From contig JAOTON010002102.1 in assembly GCA_034440635.1 (NCBI GenBank), positions 434,001 to 498,000 of the forward strand: 64,000 nucleotides of DNA. The letters run 5' to 3'. This DNA comes from Lepas anatifera. Its lineage: Eukaryota; Arthropoda; Thecostraca; Lepadidae. The translations under genes and the position numbers were made by a program. Shown piece after piece: positions 23,401-35,264 of the stretch. The notes beneath the pieces were generated by a model, which worked only from the letters and a program-made list of their open reading frames with translations, searched no databases and was not told where the DNA came from. Positions within the stretch are counted from its first letter, which is position 1; each line of letters begins with the position of its first letter.

Positions 23401-26400
23401 AGCCTATTGTGACCTAACTTGACCTCTGGAGGTCAAACCATTGACCTGAGCGCTTAAAAATACGAAGTGATTTCTTACTGAATTCACGCGCTTTTAATGC
23501 ACTTTGCGATTTGCGCTAACCCCTACTTTCGAGTTGAGGGGGCATCATGGCCCCCGTGGGCGAGGTGGCGCCGACCCGTCGTTAGGGACAGTTTAGTGCA
23601 CTGCTCTCGGTTTGGTCTGACAACTACCCTAAAATCGACCAATTTAGAAACGGGCGGAAAACACAAGCGCTCAGTTCAGATGAACCCTCCCGGAAAACCG
23701 ACGGCATTGTGTCCGTTCCACTGGACTGATCTATTCATGCTCTCCCATAATTTGATCATTTATCTCAGAACCACCAAACGAGACCAAACTTCTTTATGGG
23801 TTTATTTTCACCGCTATGTCCACGACCCGAAAATGAAAACAACATAAACACAAACATACAAACTCACGCAGTCGCCCGCCGGTCGATTCAAAAATCCCAC
23901 ACGAAAAGGACGATCCACTCTCCTTCATCTCACTCGGTCATCGGACCTCCTCGTCCGAGCATAACACCCATGCAGCTCTGACAAAACGGAATGCCCTACC
24001 GGGGCTTAACTTTGGAAATTCATGCTTCGTATCCCCCCCCACACAGCATAAATGTCACTTCTCAACTACACCGAGAACCCTCCCACTATGTACTTTCGTC
24101 TCATTTTACGTAACTGAAATTCAACTTGTAGACTATTTGGGACACACCACTCGCTGCTACAATGGACAATAGCTGGAACCACACGAAATCCATTGCTTAT
24201 GTAAATAAAGGTAGACATAATATACTGGCAGCTCACAGTACACGCGTATATAACGGGCAATGCCAGTGACGAATAATGTGGGGATATGTATGGTACGTTT
24301 TGACGCCACTAGTCTCGGCTACATACGATACGATATCGTGTATCTGTAGACGGCGTCGTCGGTAGGAAGTCAGCGCTCCGGAAATTCAGTCAGGTGCGAA
24401 AACGCGTACAACTCGGGTGCTGTGAGTCAACATACAACATAGCTGAACACCACAGGTCTCCACCGTCGCTCGGACACGTCGTTCCAACCTGCTTCTTACG
24501 ATACATACTCAACTGGGGCTATTCAAACGAAAGAATCCCCTCCGATTAACTTGACCATAGACTGGGGTCATTTGCACGGCAGCAACGCCTCGGGCAGAAA
24601 GATACGATTTCCTGACAACTGCCTAAGACGTTCCTCCATTTCAAAACCGTCTGCGCGTGGCGACAGGGCCCAACGTGCGATAACATAGAATCAGGTGTCA
24701 ACACAGGGGCAGACATATATTCACATCATCCATGAAAATTACAATTACAACACGGCTTCAATTTCGACCACAGCTATCATTTAACCTACAACTCGACCGG
24801 CGTTACCCCGGTTCGTTCAGCAATGTTCGCATTGCAAGATGCCCACTCATCACAGCGCCGACCGCCGCTCTGCCCTGATTACAAGTCTTCGTCAGATAGC
24901 ACGGTGACATCATCGCCGGCAGCGGCTTCACCAGCGCTCTCTTCCTCTAGATGAGGTTCCTGGTCTGCACTGCGCCGGTCCTCGTCAGGCTCCGGCTGCA
25001 GATCGTCTACAATCTCCAGACGCTCCGCCAAGTCGTCCTCCATATCGGCGGCCAGCACATCATTCTCTTCCTCATCTTCAAACTCCGCCAGGGCCTCGTC
25101 ATCATCCATGAGTTCATCAACGCCAGCCTCGTCCAGGTCCACCTCATCACCACTGATCAACCCCGTGTCGGGGTCGCCGTCACCACTGTCGCCCTCTTCG
25201 TCCAGAAGGGCCGCCGCTTCCTCGGCGTTCATGGCCTCCATCTCCTCCAGAGCAGCTTCAGCGGCGGAGCGCGAGATGACGCCGCCGCCGGCGCGGTTGG
25301 AGGTGTCCTCCCGGGCGCCGTGCGTCGCGGCCCACTCCTCTGGATGATGGGTTTTACAGTGGCGCGCCATATTGCTGGACACCATCACTTTGCCGCAGTA
25401 GGGACAGCGCCGCATGCGACGCTGCGCATATGTCGAACTCGAAGCACCCCCTGAAGCTGTAGCGCCTCCGCTGGGCGGCGAAGACGGCTCGTCAATCTCG
25501 TGCTCCACATCCAGCATGCTACTGCTGTCCTCAAAGGTGTGACTCTCGTCAATGTCGTCTGCAGCACTGAACGAAGCGCTGACGCCGGACAGGGTGACGT
25601 CGGTGATGCCCACCAGCTCCTCTTCCCTGACCTCCGGATGAGAGGCGCGAATGTGACGGCGCAGGTTGTTCACCACCACCACCTTCAGGCACACAGGGCA
25701 GGTGCGCTGGCGCGCCGGGTTCAGACCTCCCGGCACTCCCGTCTTGGTGCTCACTTTTCCAGTTGCCATTGGACTGTGCCAGTTCAGCATGTGCCGCTTC
25801 AGATGACACCCGCGCAGAAGCTTACGGCAGATTCTGCATCTCTTCAGGTTCTTTTCGTGCTTGGAGGAATCGGTTGACACGATCTCGCTGCCCTTCATCA
25901 GCTGTTCGGCAGCGTGCTCGTCGTCTTGCTCCAGCGCCTCCAGTCCTTCGGCCTCCGCCATCGCGTTCATCTCCTGGATCGCTAGCATCGCCTCGTCCCG
26001 CGTTTCCACTACGGCTCCCTCGTCATCCTCGTCATCGATACCTTCCGCTTCATCATCCGACACGTCTGACGAAGGAGGAGGAACCTCACCCCTCTCACGA
26101 GCCGCAGCTCGAATCTCAGCCTGAAGATTGAAGTCATCAGTCAGCTTATGAGCGTGCTCTGGGTGCACTTGACGAATATGACGCTTCACATTGCACCGCC
26201 ACATAGTCTTCCAACAGTATGGACAGTGCTTGATCTGTTTCGCTCGGCTGACCTGCATGATCGGTTTCAATTGGGTCAGCCTCTCGATCTCGGCATCGTC
26301 AATGTCGTCACGTTCCGGATGGGCAGACCGGATATGAGACCCCAGGTACTTCTTCCACATGACTTTGGCACACACAGGACACTGGCGCTTGTAGGCCGCG

Positions 26401-29400
26401 TACCGATCGTCTGGCGGAGCCGCCTTCCGAGCGGGAGTTGCGTCCTCTTCAGCACTGCCAACATCCTCTTCGCCCTCGTCATTGCCACCAGACTCGTCTC
26501 CCGAGAGGACAATCGGCTCATCGTCCACCTGTTCAACCGCAGCCGGCCCAGCTATGCCGGTGGCGGGGTTGACCTCGCCGTCGAACTTCATGCTCGGCTT
26601 CCACGGGTGCATGACGCGCATGTGCCGGCGCAGGTTGTTCTGCCGCATCTTCTTGTGGCACTTGGAGCAGGAGACGATCTGCGCTCCAGGCGTGGCGTCC
26701 GCCTCCTCCTCTCCATCGGCGTCGTCGGCGGTGAAGACGGGGTGGGCGATAGGAGAGGCGGTGCCGCTGCCGCCGGCTGTCAGAGCCGGGTACTCAGTCA
26801 CCAGCGGCTTGTGCGAGATCACCTTCCCCGGATGGTAAATGTCGACGTGGTAGGGCAGGCGCGTGCGCGCCATGTGCTTGTTGCAGAAGTCGCACTGGAT
26901 GACGTCCTCACCGCACTTCTCCAGGTGGCTGGCCATGCTGGACGACCAGAGCACCAGACCGCAGCGAGCGCACGGCTGCTTCACCCGGCCGAAGATGAAG
27001 CTGCTGCAGAAGTAGCTGAGGTCCGGGTAGCGCTTCAGCATTTGCGACTTGAAGCGCCGGTTCTTGTAGATGGAACGGATCTGACGCGACAGCTTCCTGA
27101 TCAGCTGGTCGCCGAGCTTGGAATTCTTGTTGAGCAGCAGCACGCAGATGCCGTGGTTGATGAGCAGACTGGTCACTCTCGTATGCACGATATCGCGGCA
27201 CGCCTTGCACTGCAGCCGCATCCCACCGTGGATCTTGGTCATGTGCTTCCCCAGCGTGCGCATGTTGACCTCGCGCGTGCAGTACGGGCAGAAGTAGCCG
27301 CGGTCGGGCAGACTCAGCTGCCGGCGCAGAATGCGATCCAGCAGCGCGCTCGTGCCCGGGATCAGCATGTCGTCCAGATTGCCAGCGGCCGGGTCGCCTC
27401 CGTCGTGGTTGACCCGGGTGATGGTGTCGATGGCCGGCTCCGCGCCGCCGCCGCCGCCGCCCAGCCGCTCCAGCTTGACCATGCACTGGTTGTCCGCTGA
27501 AACAGAGGAGGAGGCGGCGGGCGGTCAGCGGCGGCGGCGGCGGAACGGAGGTCCGGGCGCTGGACGCTGGTCAGAGGGCAGACATCGGCACCGACACACA
27601 CACACACACACTGCTGACAGACCGAGACTAGCCGGCGGAGTAAGTACACCGGGTTCAAGCCTCCTGAATTTACGGCTTGATCTGGTCACCGCAATTCCTA
27701 CGAAGGTTTGGTGTGTCGCTAGATCTCAACAATTACGTTGAAGCCAATTTCAATTTCAGCATGTTAAGTGGGACAAGGAAACGACAGTGATCTACCGTCA
27801 TCTTTGGTGGCTTAGGGCGCACCCAAAGCGAAGGTCATATGGAGCCAATGATCTACTATCTACTTGCTTTACATGTACTGACATTTGCAGTTATTTACGA
27901 TATTTCTGGACATTAAAAGCAAAGTCCCCTTCTACTCCTGTTTTGTCATATTCTAGTTTCAGGTCGGCAAGCATAAAACCTGCCCGAATAGAACCTGCTA
28001 TACTTAATTAACGACTTCAGATCACTGTCTTTGGTACCCAAAGAAAGTGTGCATTCGCCAGTTCTAAGGCAGGCCAACATTTTTCACAGCACAATCCACG
28101 GGATTCAATTTGAATCGTTATAGAAGGATTAGGGCGCAGTTATTGCCACGGTAATTTTTCGCTCCGAGATTAAATCCGATACTGGCAGCTGTGAAAATAT
28201 GCTGGTAAGATTATGACATCTCTATTATGATCGCAGGCAGAGCCAATACTAAGCGTCTCATCCTACGGAGTACAGATACGGATGTACCGATTATTACGGT
28301 CAGTTTCTGCACAAGCTTCTCCCAGTGCCGTTGCTTCAGCACGCAAAGTCCCATTCTCCAATTTGAGGGTAGCGTCACTGGTGGTTTTGACCAAAACACA
28401 CACATATACGTTGATCAACTACTTTAAAAAGCTTGCCGGCGACCACTCCCAGCGCGACCAAAGATCACCAAAAAGTTGGGGGGGGAGGTGACGCTCGAAA
28501 TTTCGTACAAATATCTTAAATTTCGACACAGCTTGCTAATCAGCATTCAGGGCCATCCTTTTCACCACGACAGTACGTAGAACGCTCCACCAATTGAGCA
28601 ATATTTCATGAGTTGGTCCGTTTTCTGACTTCACGCTCAGTCCCAGGACTAACTCCACACCGAATATAATTTCCGTACGTGTGCAATAGCTACATGAGGC
28701 ATATAAAAGCCGGGACAATGAGGTCCGCCGTTTAGGTGAAAGCCTAACTTTACAAATACAGGAACGTATGCACCTAGGGGCAATCCTCCACAAACTATTT
28801 CCACAGTTCTATTTTGATTATTTATTTGTCTTCTTCCAACACGGGCTTCCCATCCCTACGAGTAAAATTAGCCCGTGCTTGACAAAAAAGGCCAGAGGGC
28901 GGACGCCTTGCCTTTGTGCCTCCCAACAAACGCAGAGTCAGATTCCCTTTTGTCCCCACAGAGCCAAAATTAACTTTCAATCAGACTTTGGAGCATAGCA
29001 TGAGTAAAAGCAAGAATGGAATCGAGGTATGCCCATACAAATCGTAATACCACGAAAACGTATAATGATGTTACCTACATCCTTCGGAATGACATGATAA
29101 GTGGAGTATGGACACAATGAAAATGAAGGGTTCTCTCCACGCGACGAAAAGTTCGGGGACGCTTTCGGTTTATTATGAAAACCTTCGTCAGCGAAATAAA
29201 GACTTCGCTGATGAAGGTTTGCAAAATAAACCGAAAGCGCTCCGAAACGAAATTTCCACCGAGTGTAGAAAACCCTTCATATTCACTGTAGCTGCATCCT
29301 TAATGTCCACCACCGGGCAGTTGACTGACGAGCTGCGCCGAGGCCCAGAGGTAGCGACTCACCTTTGGACGCTGGAGCAGCCGGCGACACCTCCATGAAG

Positions 29401-31461
29401 GAGCTGCTGCCTCCAAAGCCGTCTGCCGAGACGAGCAGAAAACCGGTGATAGCCACAATGCGCCGACATCAAAGGAAGCTAAATCCATTTAATACAGGCC
29501 TATCCATTTAAAACAGGCCTATCCATTTAAGGCATACCTATCCATTTACGGCATACCTATCCACTTAAGACATACATATCCATTTAAGACATACCTATCA
29601 ATTTAAGACATACTTATCCATTTACGACATACATATCCATTTAAGATAGACCTCCCCAGTAAAACGTAGGAGGGAGGGCTACTGTGACGCGATTTTCGCA
29701 AACATCAGCTTCCACAACACGAAACCCCAGCAGGAAGCCGCTCGCCTTCCTATGGCCACGACAGGGACCGTCCCTGACCTTTCGCAGCCAACACAGCACC
29801 AGACACCATCGAATACACCACACTCACTGTCGACAGAGGCGACAGGCGGCGGGGCCGAGCCGGGCGAGGCGGTGGCCTGCTGTCCGTCGGCCGGGGACTC
29901 GGCATCTTCAGGGGGCTCCTCCTTCACCACTACCTCTGGTTCCAGGTGCGAGGCCCGCGGCGTCTCCTGCAGACGTGACGCCGCGCCGTCAGCACGCGAG
30001 GGGAGGGGGGGCAACCATTCGGGCTTATACAAACGCGGGCGCATTAGACACAAGCTGATCAGCTTTGAAGAGGATTCTAATAAGCTTTGCACAGGATTCT
30101 AAACCACTCGGTGTGTCTTGCAACACCGCACGAGCTTCTGCAGATGACTTGTGACACTTCCTCGAAAATAGCTAGAGAAATCAGAACTTCCCAAAACTAA
30201 AGAGAACACATCAGTGTACACTTCTATGCTTTCTGGTTGTTCTACGCATGTTACAAAAGCAAAAGCCACCCTCCCCAATCCGACCCCAGCCTCGCTCGCC
30301 CACCGTTCTGGCCGGAGTGGTGTCGCCGCGCTCGCTTCCACCTTTGGCGGCGCCCTGTTTCTCGTCGTCGGCCAGACCGCGCACCTCCAGCGCCTTGGCC
30401 GTCTTCAGGAAACTGGGCAGCTCCTCCTCGCCCACCGTCACCTCGCCCTGGTAGATGAACGTCAGCAGCGCCGACATGTCCTCGAACGGGATGTCGCGCA
30501 TGATGATGATCGGGTGCTGGCCCGGATTCGCCTGGTGGCACAGCAGTAAGACGTGAGGTGGAGGCGTACAAATGAGGTTATGAGGATTAAGCTTCCCCAA
30601 TTTTAATGCTGGTGAAATAGCAGCCCACGTTTTATTAGGTAGTAAGCATAGCATGACGATTTGAGTCTCAGTGAATACCAACTGGTGCATTACAAAACGG
30701 ATAATATGATACACTAGTTCACTAATTTGCAACGAACAACACAAACATTGTTTAACCATCAAGAGTTTGCAATGCTTATGATTTAGAAAAAACGTTTAAA
30801 TCAGGCCGATGGACATGACCTCGTCAGTATACGGCCGTCCTTTCAGTTAGGGTATCAATAAGTCACCAGAATTGAAAAACAAATACAGGGAGGTATGCAA
30901 ACAAACAAATGAAAATACAGTCGTAGAAAACGATGCTCGCATGTCAGCCTAATACAAACTCATATTTGTTAGGTATACTGGAACATCGTGCTTATCAAAT
31001 GCTCATTATACAATGATAATGAATATTCTCCCCGCACAATTCCTAGCAAAGACATGAGAGCATGAAACAATTCACCGATAAGCAATCCAAAAGTAGAAAC
31101 CAACACCTGTTGTCCCCAGCAATCGTCTCTCCGAACACCAAACTGACATACCAAACTGACATTGAAATCGCTCAGTCACACTTACATCGCAGCACTGGTT
31201 TAACCTAGGTGACTGCCACCACCACATCTCAGAGTGTGTGATGCTGAACCGATCAGGTCCAGAGGCCGACCACGACCTCACCTTGAGCAGCTGTTTGAAG
31301 TGCGGACTGGCGACGGAGAGAACCAGCTTGTGCGCCTTGAGGACGCGGCCCTGACAGGAGATTGTGAGGTCGGTGAGGTCGCCGTCGTCCAGACACTCCT
31401 TCATGGAGGAGGCGAAACTGGGCAGGTGGTTATCCCACCGCAACAGCAGCTGCGACCCCAT
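18421..31461 (-). CDS. BTB/POZ gene with alternative C2H2 zinc-finger 3' ends
   Basis: Nuclear BTB/POZ-zinc-finger protein, probably a transcription factor or chromatin regulator. Shared exons: 31461-31282 (ATG, BTB first half, LLLRWDNHLPSF..LKAHKLVLSVASPHFKQLLK), 30531-30304 (BTB second half, HPIIIMRDIPFEDMSALLTF, LPSFLKTAKALEVRGLAD), 29966-29828 (linker with the SUMO-consensus VKEE) and 29422-29363 (GFGGSSSFMEV). BTB exons join in phase 0 at the position usual for arthropod BTB genes. Exon 4 ends in phase 1 (AAA G/GTGAGT). Two downstream exons both begin with CG+codon after an acceptor: 27496-24879 (1074-aa isoform) and 20460 onward (839 aa if a 127-nt intron is removed). This common-5'/variable-3' layout is that of lola, mod(mdg4) or broad. 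A further acceptor-like TGTTCACCAG at 31475 suggests a 5' UTR intron. I cannot assign a named orthologue. Confidence 0.85.
20461..21792. other. Intron of the BTB gene, unique-looking
   Basis: Lies between the two alternative terminal exons. Contains a short (CCGTA)4 run at about 21428-21447 and an open frame from 21452 without recognisable domains. No further alternative zinc-finger exon was seen. Confidence 0.5.
21793..22050 (-). mobile_element. tRNA-derived SINE, reverse orientation
   Basis: On the minus strand, A box TGAGGTGGCTAGCA (about 22030-22017) and B box CCGGGTTCAAGGCC (21993-21980) lie in tRNA-like spacing. A body running to about 21800 includes GTTGGTGCG-like sequence as in the other SINE tails. 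The head differs from the 13.8 kb SINE, so it is a separate subfamily or source tRNA. Confidence 0.7.
22178..22629. mobile_element. Complete TTAA-flanked MITE (piggyBac-like)
   Basis: Perfect 21-bp terminal inverted repeats, TTAAAGGGAATGTGGCACCT at 22178 and its reverse complement ending at 22629. The outermost TTAA on both sides is the target site of piggyBac-type elements. 452 bp, no coding capacity. A half copy lies at 3680-3939 and a bare right end at 38943-38959. Confidence 0.85.
22680..23500 (-). repeat. TGACCT-rich dispersed repeat, copy c (inverted)
   Basis: Reverse-complement match to 4290-5165, with the same block order on the opposite strand. Hexamers AGGTCA/TGACCT recur throughout. 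It sits in the intron between the two alternative BTB 3' ends. Confidence 0.8.
23501..24878. other. 3' flank of the 24879 terminal exon
   Basis: Probably 3' UTR and intron of the BTB gene. Contains a minus-strand AATAAA near 23807. No other feature recognised. Confidence 0.45.
24879..27496 (-). CDS. Alternative terminal exon of the BTB gene: eight C2H2 fingers, acidic tail
   Basis: One 2.6-kb exon after acceptor CTCTGTTTCAG, open to a TAA at 24879-24881. It adds 872 codons to the shared BTB part. Eight C-x2-C-x12-H-x4-H fingers of a shared pattern, CPxCxKxM..N..RH....HPE, are spread along it rather than in a tight array: CPYCTREV, CDFCNKHM, CSKCHKKM, CPVCAKVM, CPYCWKTM, CRICRKLL, CPVCLKVV, CPYCGKVM. 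Long acidic linkers separate them. A non-finger block (QCKACRDI..LLINHGICV..YFCSSF..CARCG) follows the first finger. The C terminus is strongly acidic and ends VTVLSDEDL, a SUMO-interaction-like motif; EPIVLSGDES in the middle is similar. Dispersed fingers on acidic linkers do not suggest ordinary tandem DNA reading. An AATAAA on this strand near 23807 is a candidate poly(A) signal. Confidence 0.87.
27594..27612. repeat. (CA)n microsatellite
   Basis: Short CA run about 100 bases upstream, on the minus strand, of the zinc-finger exon acceptor at 27497. Confidence 0.8.
27613..29150. other. BTB gene intron, nothing recognised
   Basis: Open frames here (for example 28211-28405) have no conserved features and overlap one another on both strands. 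Confidence 0.45.
29151..29248. repeat. Long near-perfect inverted repeat (hairpin) in BTB intron
   Basis: Arms 29160-29195 and 29204-29239 are reverse complements over about 36 bp with a few mismatches (CGCTTTCGGTTTATT..TCAGCGAA), separated by an 8-base loop. Weaker pairing extends several bases outward. RNA from either strand could form a long stem. Confidence 0.85.
29482..29656. repeat. ~20-bp minisatellite, about nine units
   Basis: Units on the pattern TATCCATTTAAGACATACC repeat with point changes (TACAGGCC at the left, GACATAC at the right). Lies in the intron between shared BTB exons 3 and 4. Confidence 0.9.
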
Positions 31462-31479
31462 GGCTGCTGCTCTCCTGGT

Positions 31480-33020
31480 GAACAGGTAAACACGGGGTCA
31501 CGGCGCAGTCGGATACAAACTGTTCAAGTGATCACCACCCACCGCCGCCCGCCTCCAAAACGTCATTCCAGTTTGATGATTCGGGTTGGTTCAGCTGTCG
31601 ACGGTCAGTGAGGATCGAATGAAAGCAATCGTGGATGGTCTCAGCATGGGCGTCGAAAGAGGGGGCGGGGGGAGAGGTGCGTGTCTTCTTATTTGCGTGT
31701 CTGTTTTGCATTATCTCCTGCTCTCCCCGTTACTTGCGTGGATCTATGTACATAAGTTTGTTGGTGAAGTGCATCGCCGTTAGTGGTTTATATGCGGCCA
31801 AAATTATCAGAATTTTCCTCCCGGAGTCATCGTCAGTCCAGGGTCTACCCCCAGTTAAAATTACTTAGCGATGCCTCTTGGGTCTAAGAAAGCATCACTT
31901 CCCCACTACCCGACTGATAAAATCCCCACGTCACCACTGGTTCCTCCCGTGTACCGCTAACGCGTGCGGGACGAACGACTCGATCACATCACTTCACCGC
32001 TCACGATCGATGGTCGATGAAGAAAATCAGCTGACTACACTGCATCCGTACATACAGCTCCACTGAAAGGTCAGGTTTGAAAACAGCTTATGCGTCATTG
32101 GTGTAAGTGGGCACCATTTCACGCAATATGCGTCGTGAGACTGTTAGCCTTTGAGAGGTCTTTTTGCAACGAACAGCGCGAAAATGAAACACAAAACTTG
32201 CTCCGGTAACAAATTGGGTCAGATCTAGGAGTCATATGAGGTCACCAATTTTAAACCCATTTGTCTTCAATTCAGTAATATTTCCATCACAAAAAGATCG
32301 AGAGCCACAGTTTGACAGTCACTACTAGACGTTAAACCATCATGTGCCCATACCAACATTCGACTGTGCTCATACTGAGCGTATAGCGGAACAGACCTGT
32401 CCGGGAACTATAACGCTGTGAATGGAGACTACATACATTTCTAGGTCGGAAAAATGACGATGAGTCCCAAGAGGCCAGTGCTCTTTTTAAGCTTCATCAA
32501 CTTCGCCTGGCTGCACATGGTTAAAATATTAGAACTTGGGCATCCTTATAGTTCGTAATATTTGGAACCTAATATTTACGGCTGGCGTTAGATAAGTTTC
32601 GGAGCAGCTATTTGTGGCCGGATCTGGGATTTACTGTTTCGAGGGTATTGGAAGGAGCCTGAGACCGACGTCAGAAGAGAAAACAATGGGACACGGTACA
32701 ATCCCATTTTGGTCGCGGGTGACCCGCCCGCTTCGGGCGTCAATAAAGACCATGGCCACGGGCGACACGTAATTAAACCGTTCTGTGCTGTGCGGCTAGA
32801 ATGTACGGATTTTCCGAAGCGAATGCAATTTTAATGTTTAGAAGTTATTCAGGATCCGAGTCAGGTTCATTTCATTATAGTCAGCCCAATTTCAAAGGTC
32901 AGAGTCAAAATACACTCCCCATTTTCAGTTCAGAGGGTGCTATAGTGTCACATATGGCGTAAACTTTAATGAGTTAATTGCATTGTGACATCAGCCAATG
33001 ATGCTGAATGAGCTGGACTT
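31480..33020. other. Upstream region of the BTB gene
   Basis: Expected to hold the promoter and 5' UTR of the minus-strand BTB gene. No TATA box or other element could be assigned with confidence, and short open frames show no domains. Confidence 0.4.
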
Positions 33021-33049
33021 TAAATGAATGACGCTAAAAAGAGCCCTAT

Positions 33050-33310
33050 ACCGGCTACATATAAAATACAAGACATAATTTTTGAACACCTTGAGAAAAT
33101 ACGCGATCTTGGGGTATGGCTTGACACAAAACTGACATTTTCGGAACATATAAATTCTACAGCTGACAAAGCAAATAGAGGATGGGCGTGCTGATGCGGT
33201 CGTTTCAGACTGGCCGAACGGCGGGACGATTGCAGACAGACCCCATTCTTGCGGCTTCTTTCGGGAGCGTTCGGCCTGTCCTTGAGTATGGGTGCACCAT
33301 TCAAATAAAA
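33050..33310 (+). pseudogene. Non-LTR retrotransposon reverse transcriptase fragment, frameshifted
   Basis: Reads IRDLGVWLDTKLTFSEHI..KANRG, the block after the RT core of Jockey/CR1-like ORF2, then in a different frame SVRPVLEYGCTIQ, the next conserved block. Two frames for adjacent conserved blocks show it is decayed. An A-rich run follows after 33328. Confidence 0.75.
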
Positions 33311-33479
33311 CAAGCGATGAACGAAAAAGCAAAAAAAAACGAAAACGGGAAAATGAATTTAAAAACGTCGTTAAAAAGAGATAAAAGCAAAAAACGAAAA
33401 ACGAGTAGCGTAGCTCAAACTTTATTCATATAATCACAGCATTTCCAAATAAACCCCCAACATCGCTCAAATTTGCATT

Positions 33480-34611
33480 TACCTTATTTGACCTTGAAGG
33501 TTACAATTAACCTGCACCCCGGTGGGCCTCCCAGCCATCTTCGCCATGGTAGGGGTGGCTTAACACCCCCCTCGAACGAGGCCCCTATGCGGGATAGCGA
33601 AAAACGCGAAGGCTGGTGGATAGTTAATAAAAATTCGTGAAAAACTTTATCAGTAAATTTTGGATCAGGTAGACATTGAGGTCAAGACAGGTCAAAGAAA
33701 CTGAAATTTTGAGTAGTTTTTGAGCTCTAGCATCTGACAAAGTTGAGTTATAATAATTTTTAGGCGTCATTCGCTTCCACTCGTCACGGCGAATTAAATG
33801 ATGTATAATATGACCATACTAGGTGAAAACACAAAAATGACCTGACATCAGGTCAAAGTGACTTTTTAACCTAGCCTAGTCAACATTCATATCAATTGAC
33901 TCACAATAGCAATCTGAATGCAATGATATCAAAATTAAAGCTGTATCATTTCATGCAAAGTTATTGACCTAAGTCTCAAAACTGATTAAATAGCCACAGA
34001 TGACCTCTCAGAGGTCACACAAAATAAACTACATGATGAACCTGGAAAGGAGCCCAGGATATTACAATCTGGAGAAAATGAAGGCATTCTCAGCTGTATC
34101 TACACAAATCCAGCCCAATGTCTGCTTTTCCCATGTATTTCCAATAGAGAGGTCATGGTCTGCACTTGAGCTTAGGTCATCGATAAGAAAAATCCCAGAA
34201 TATATGTTGTAGCACTCGGTGGGACCATCATGTGGTATAAGTTTCAATCTGATAGATTCCCCCATTTTATACTTATGCTATCTTAAACATTTTTTGAGGT
34301 GAAGTCACTTTACCTGCACTGGTAAACTGACCTTTGATGACCCAATCTTAAAATTTTGGGGAAAGTTGCGGAATTGATCAAGGATAAGGTGTGCCAAGTA
34401 CAGCGGCGCTTTGAGCCGCCAGAAAACTTGAGGGGGTGTTCAAGCATCCCCCACCGGGGCGAGGCCTAATGAAGCTTGTGTATATCAATATATCCGAATA
34501 AGTGTTGAAACATGTATGTGTCTAGCCCCCTTGCTTTTTAGATCTCAGGGCTAGGACTCTGATCCCCATCCAGTGTGCATTAATGCCAACAGCTCTCTAG
34601 TACAGGTGTTT
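33480..34611 (+). repeat. TGACCT-rich dispersed repeat, copy d
   Basis: Many TGACCT/AGGTCA hexamers between 33485 and 34340. Right-hand sequence AGATCTCAGGGCTAGGACTCTG resembles the right ends of the 42 and 58 kb copies (GAGATCT..GG..CTCAGAC). Segments near 33515 and 34447 are inverted (CCCCGGTGGG / CCCACCGGGG). Confidence 0.6.
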
Positions 34612-34783
34612 AAAGTGGCCAAGGGTGTTCCATCACTATTATTTTCCTGAGGCATCCTGCACAAACTATTTCCTTAATACTGCATGCAAGCTGACTGTGT
34701 GCCATACAAAATAAACAAATCCCCCCCAGCTGTGCAATTCTCAGGCCTGCAGTATTATTCAGTAAATATTTTTTTCCAAAGCA

Positions 34784-34785
<2 letters not shown>

Positions 34786-34826
<41 letters not shown>
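34786..34826. repeat. (AT)n microsatellite
   Basis: About 20 AT units. Confidence 0.95.
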
Positions 34827-34830
<4 letters not shown>

Positions 34831-34984
34831 CCAAATTCACACAGGTAAGTAGGTAGCCCCAACTCATACAGGAAGTATCAAGTAGGAGCATATCTGTTCT
34901 TGACAGAACCACATTCAAATACCAATAATTTTATAATTAAGAGGTCTCTGCCTTTCTTTTTAATACATGTTAAGTCAATGGGTA

Positions 34985-35027
34985 CATTTTTACATGGTTA
35001 AGCTTAATTTTTACATGGTTAAGCTTA
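34985..35027. repeat. Two-copy 21-bp tandem repeat
   Basis: TTTTACATGGTTAAGCTTAA occurs twice in direct succession. Confidence 0.85.
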
Positions 35028-35264
35028 ATGTAATTTGGAGCAGGAAAAATGGTTAAAAATGATCTTTGATTGTGGACAAAGTTAGGCCAAAGGCCATATT
35101 TTGTTTTATTAACCTTAGAATTGCTATTTTCACTATAAAATAAAGAGCCATGATCCAGTGGATCAGAGTCTGGAGCATAAACATGAGCGAGGCCTTGTCC
35201 CAGACCCACAACCTGCTTGTTTTACTGTTACATTCCTCTTAAGCCAACCAAAAATATAGTTTTA

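Noticed and set aside
26148..27500. 450-codon plus-strand open frame
   Set aside because: Antisense shadow of the GC-rich zinc-finger exon, whose fingers and codon pattern are clearly on the minus strand.
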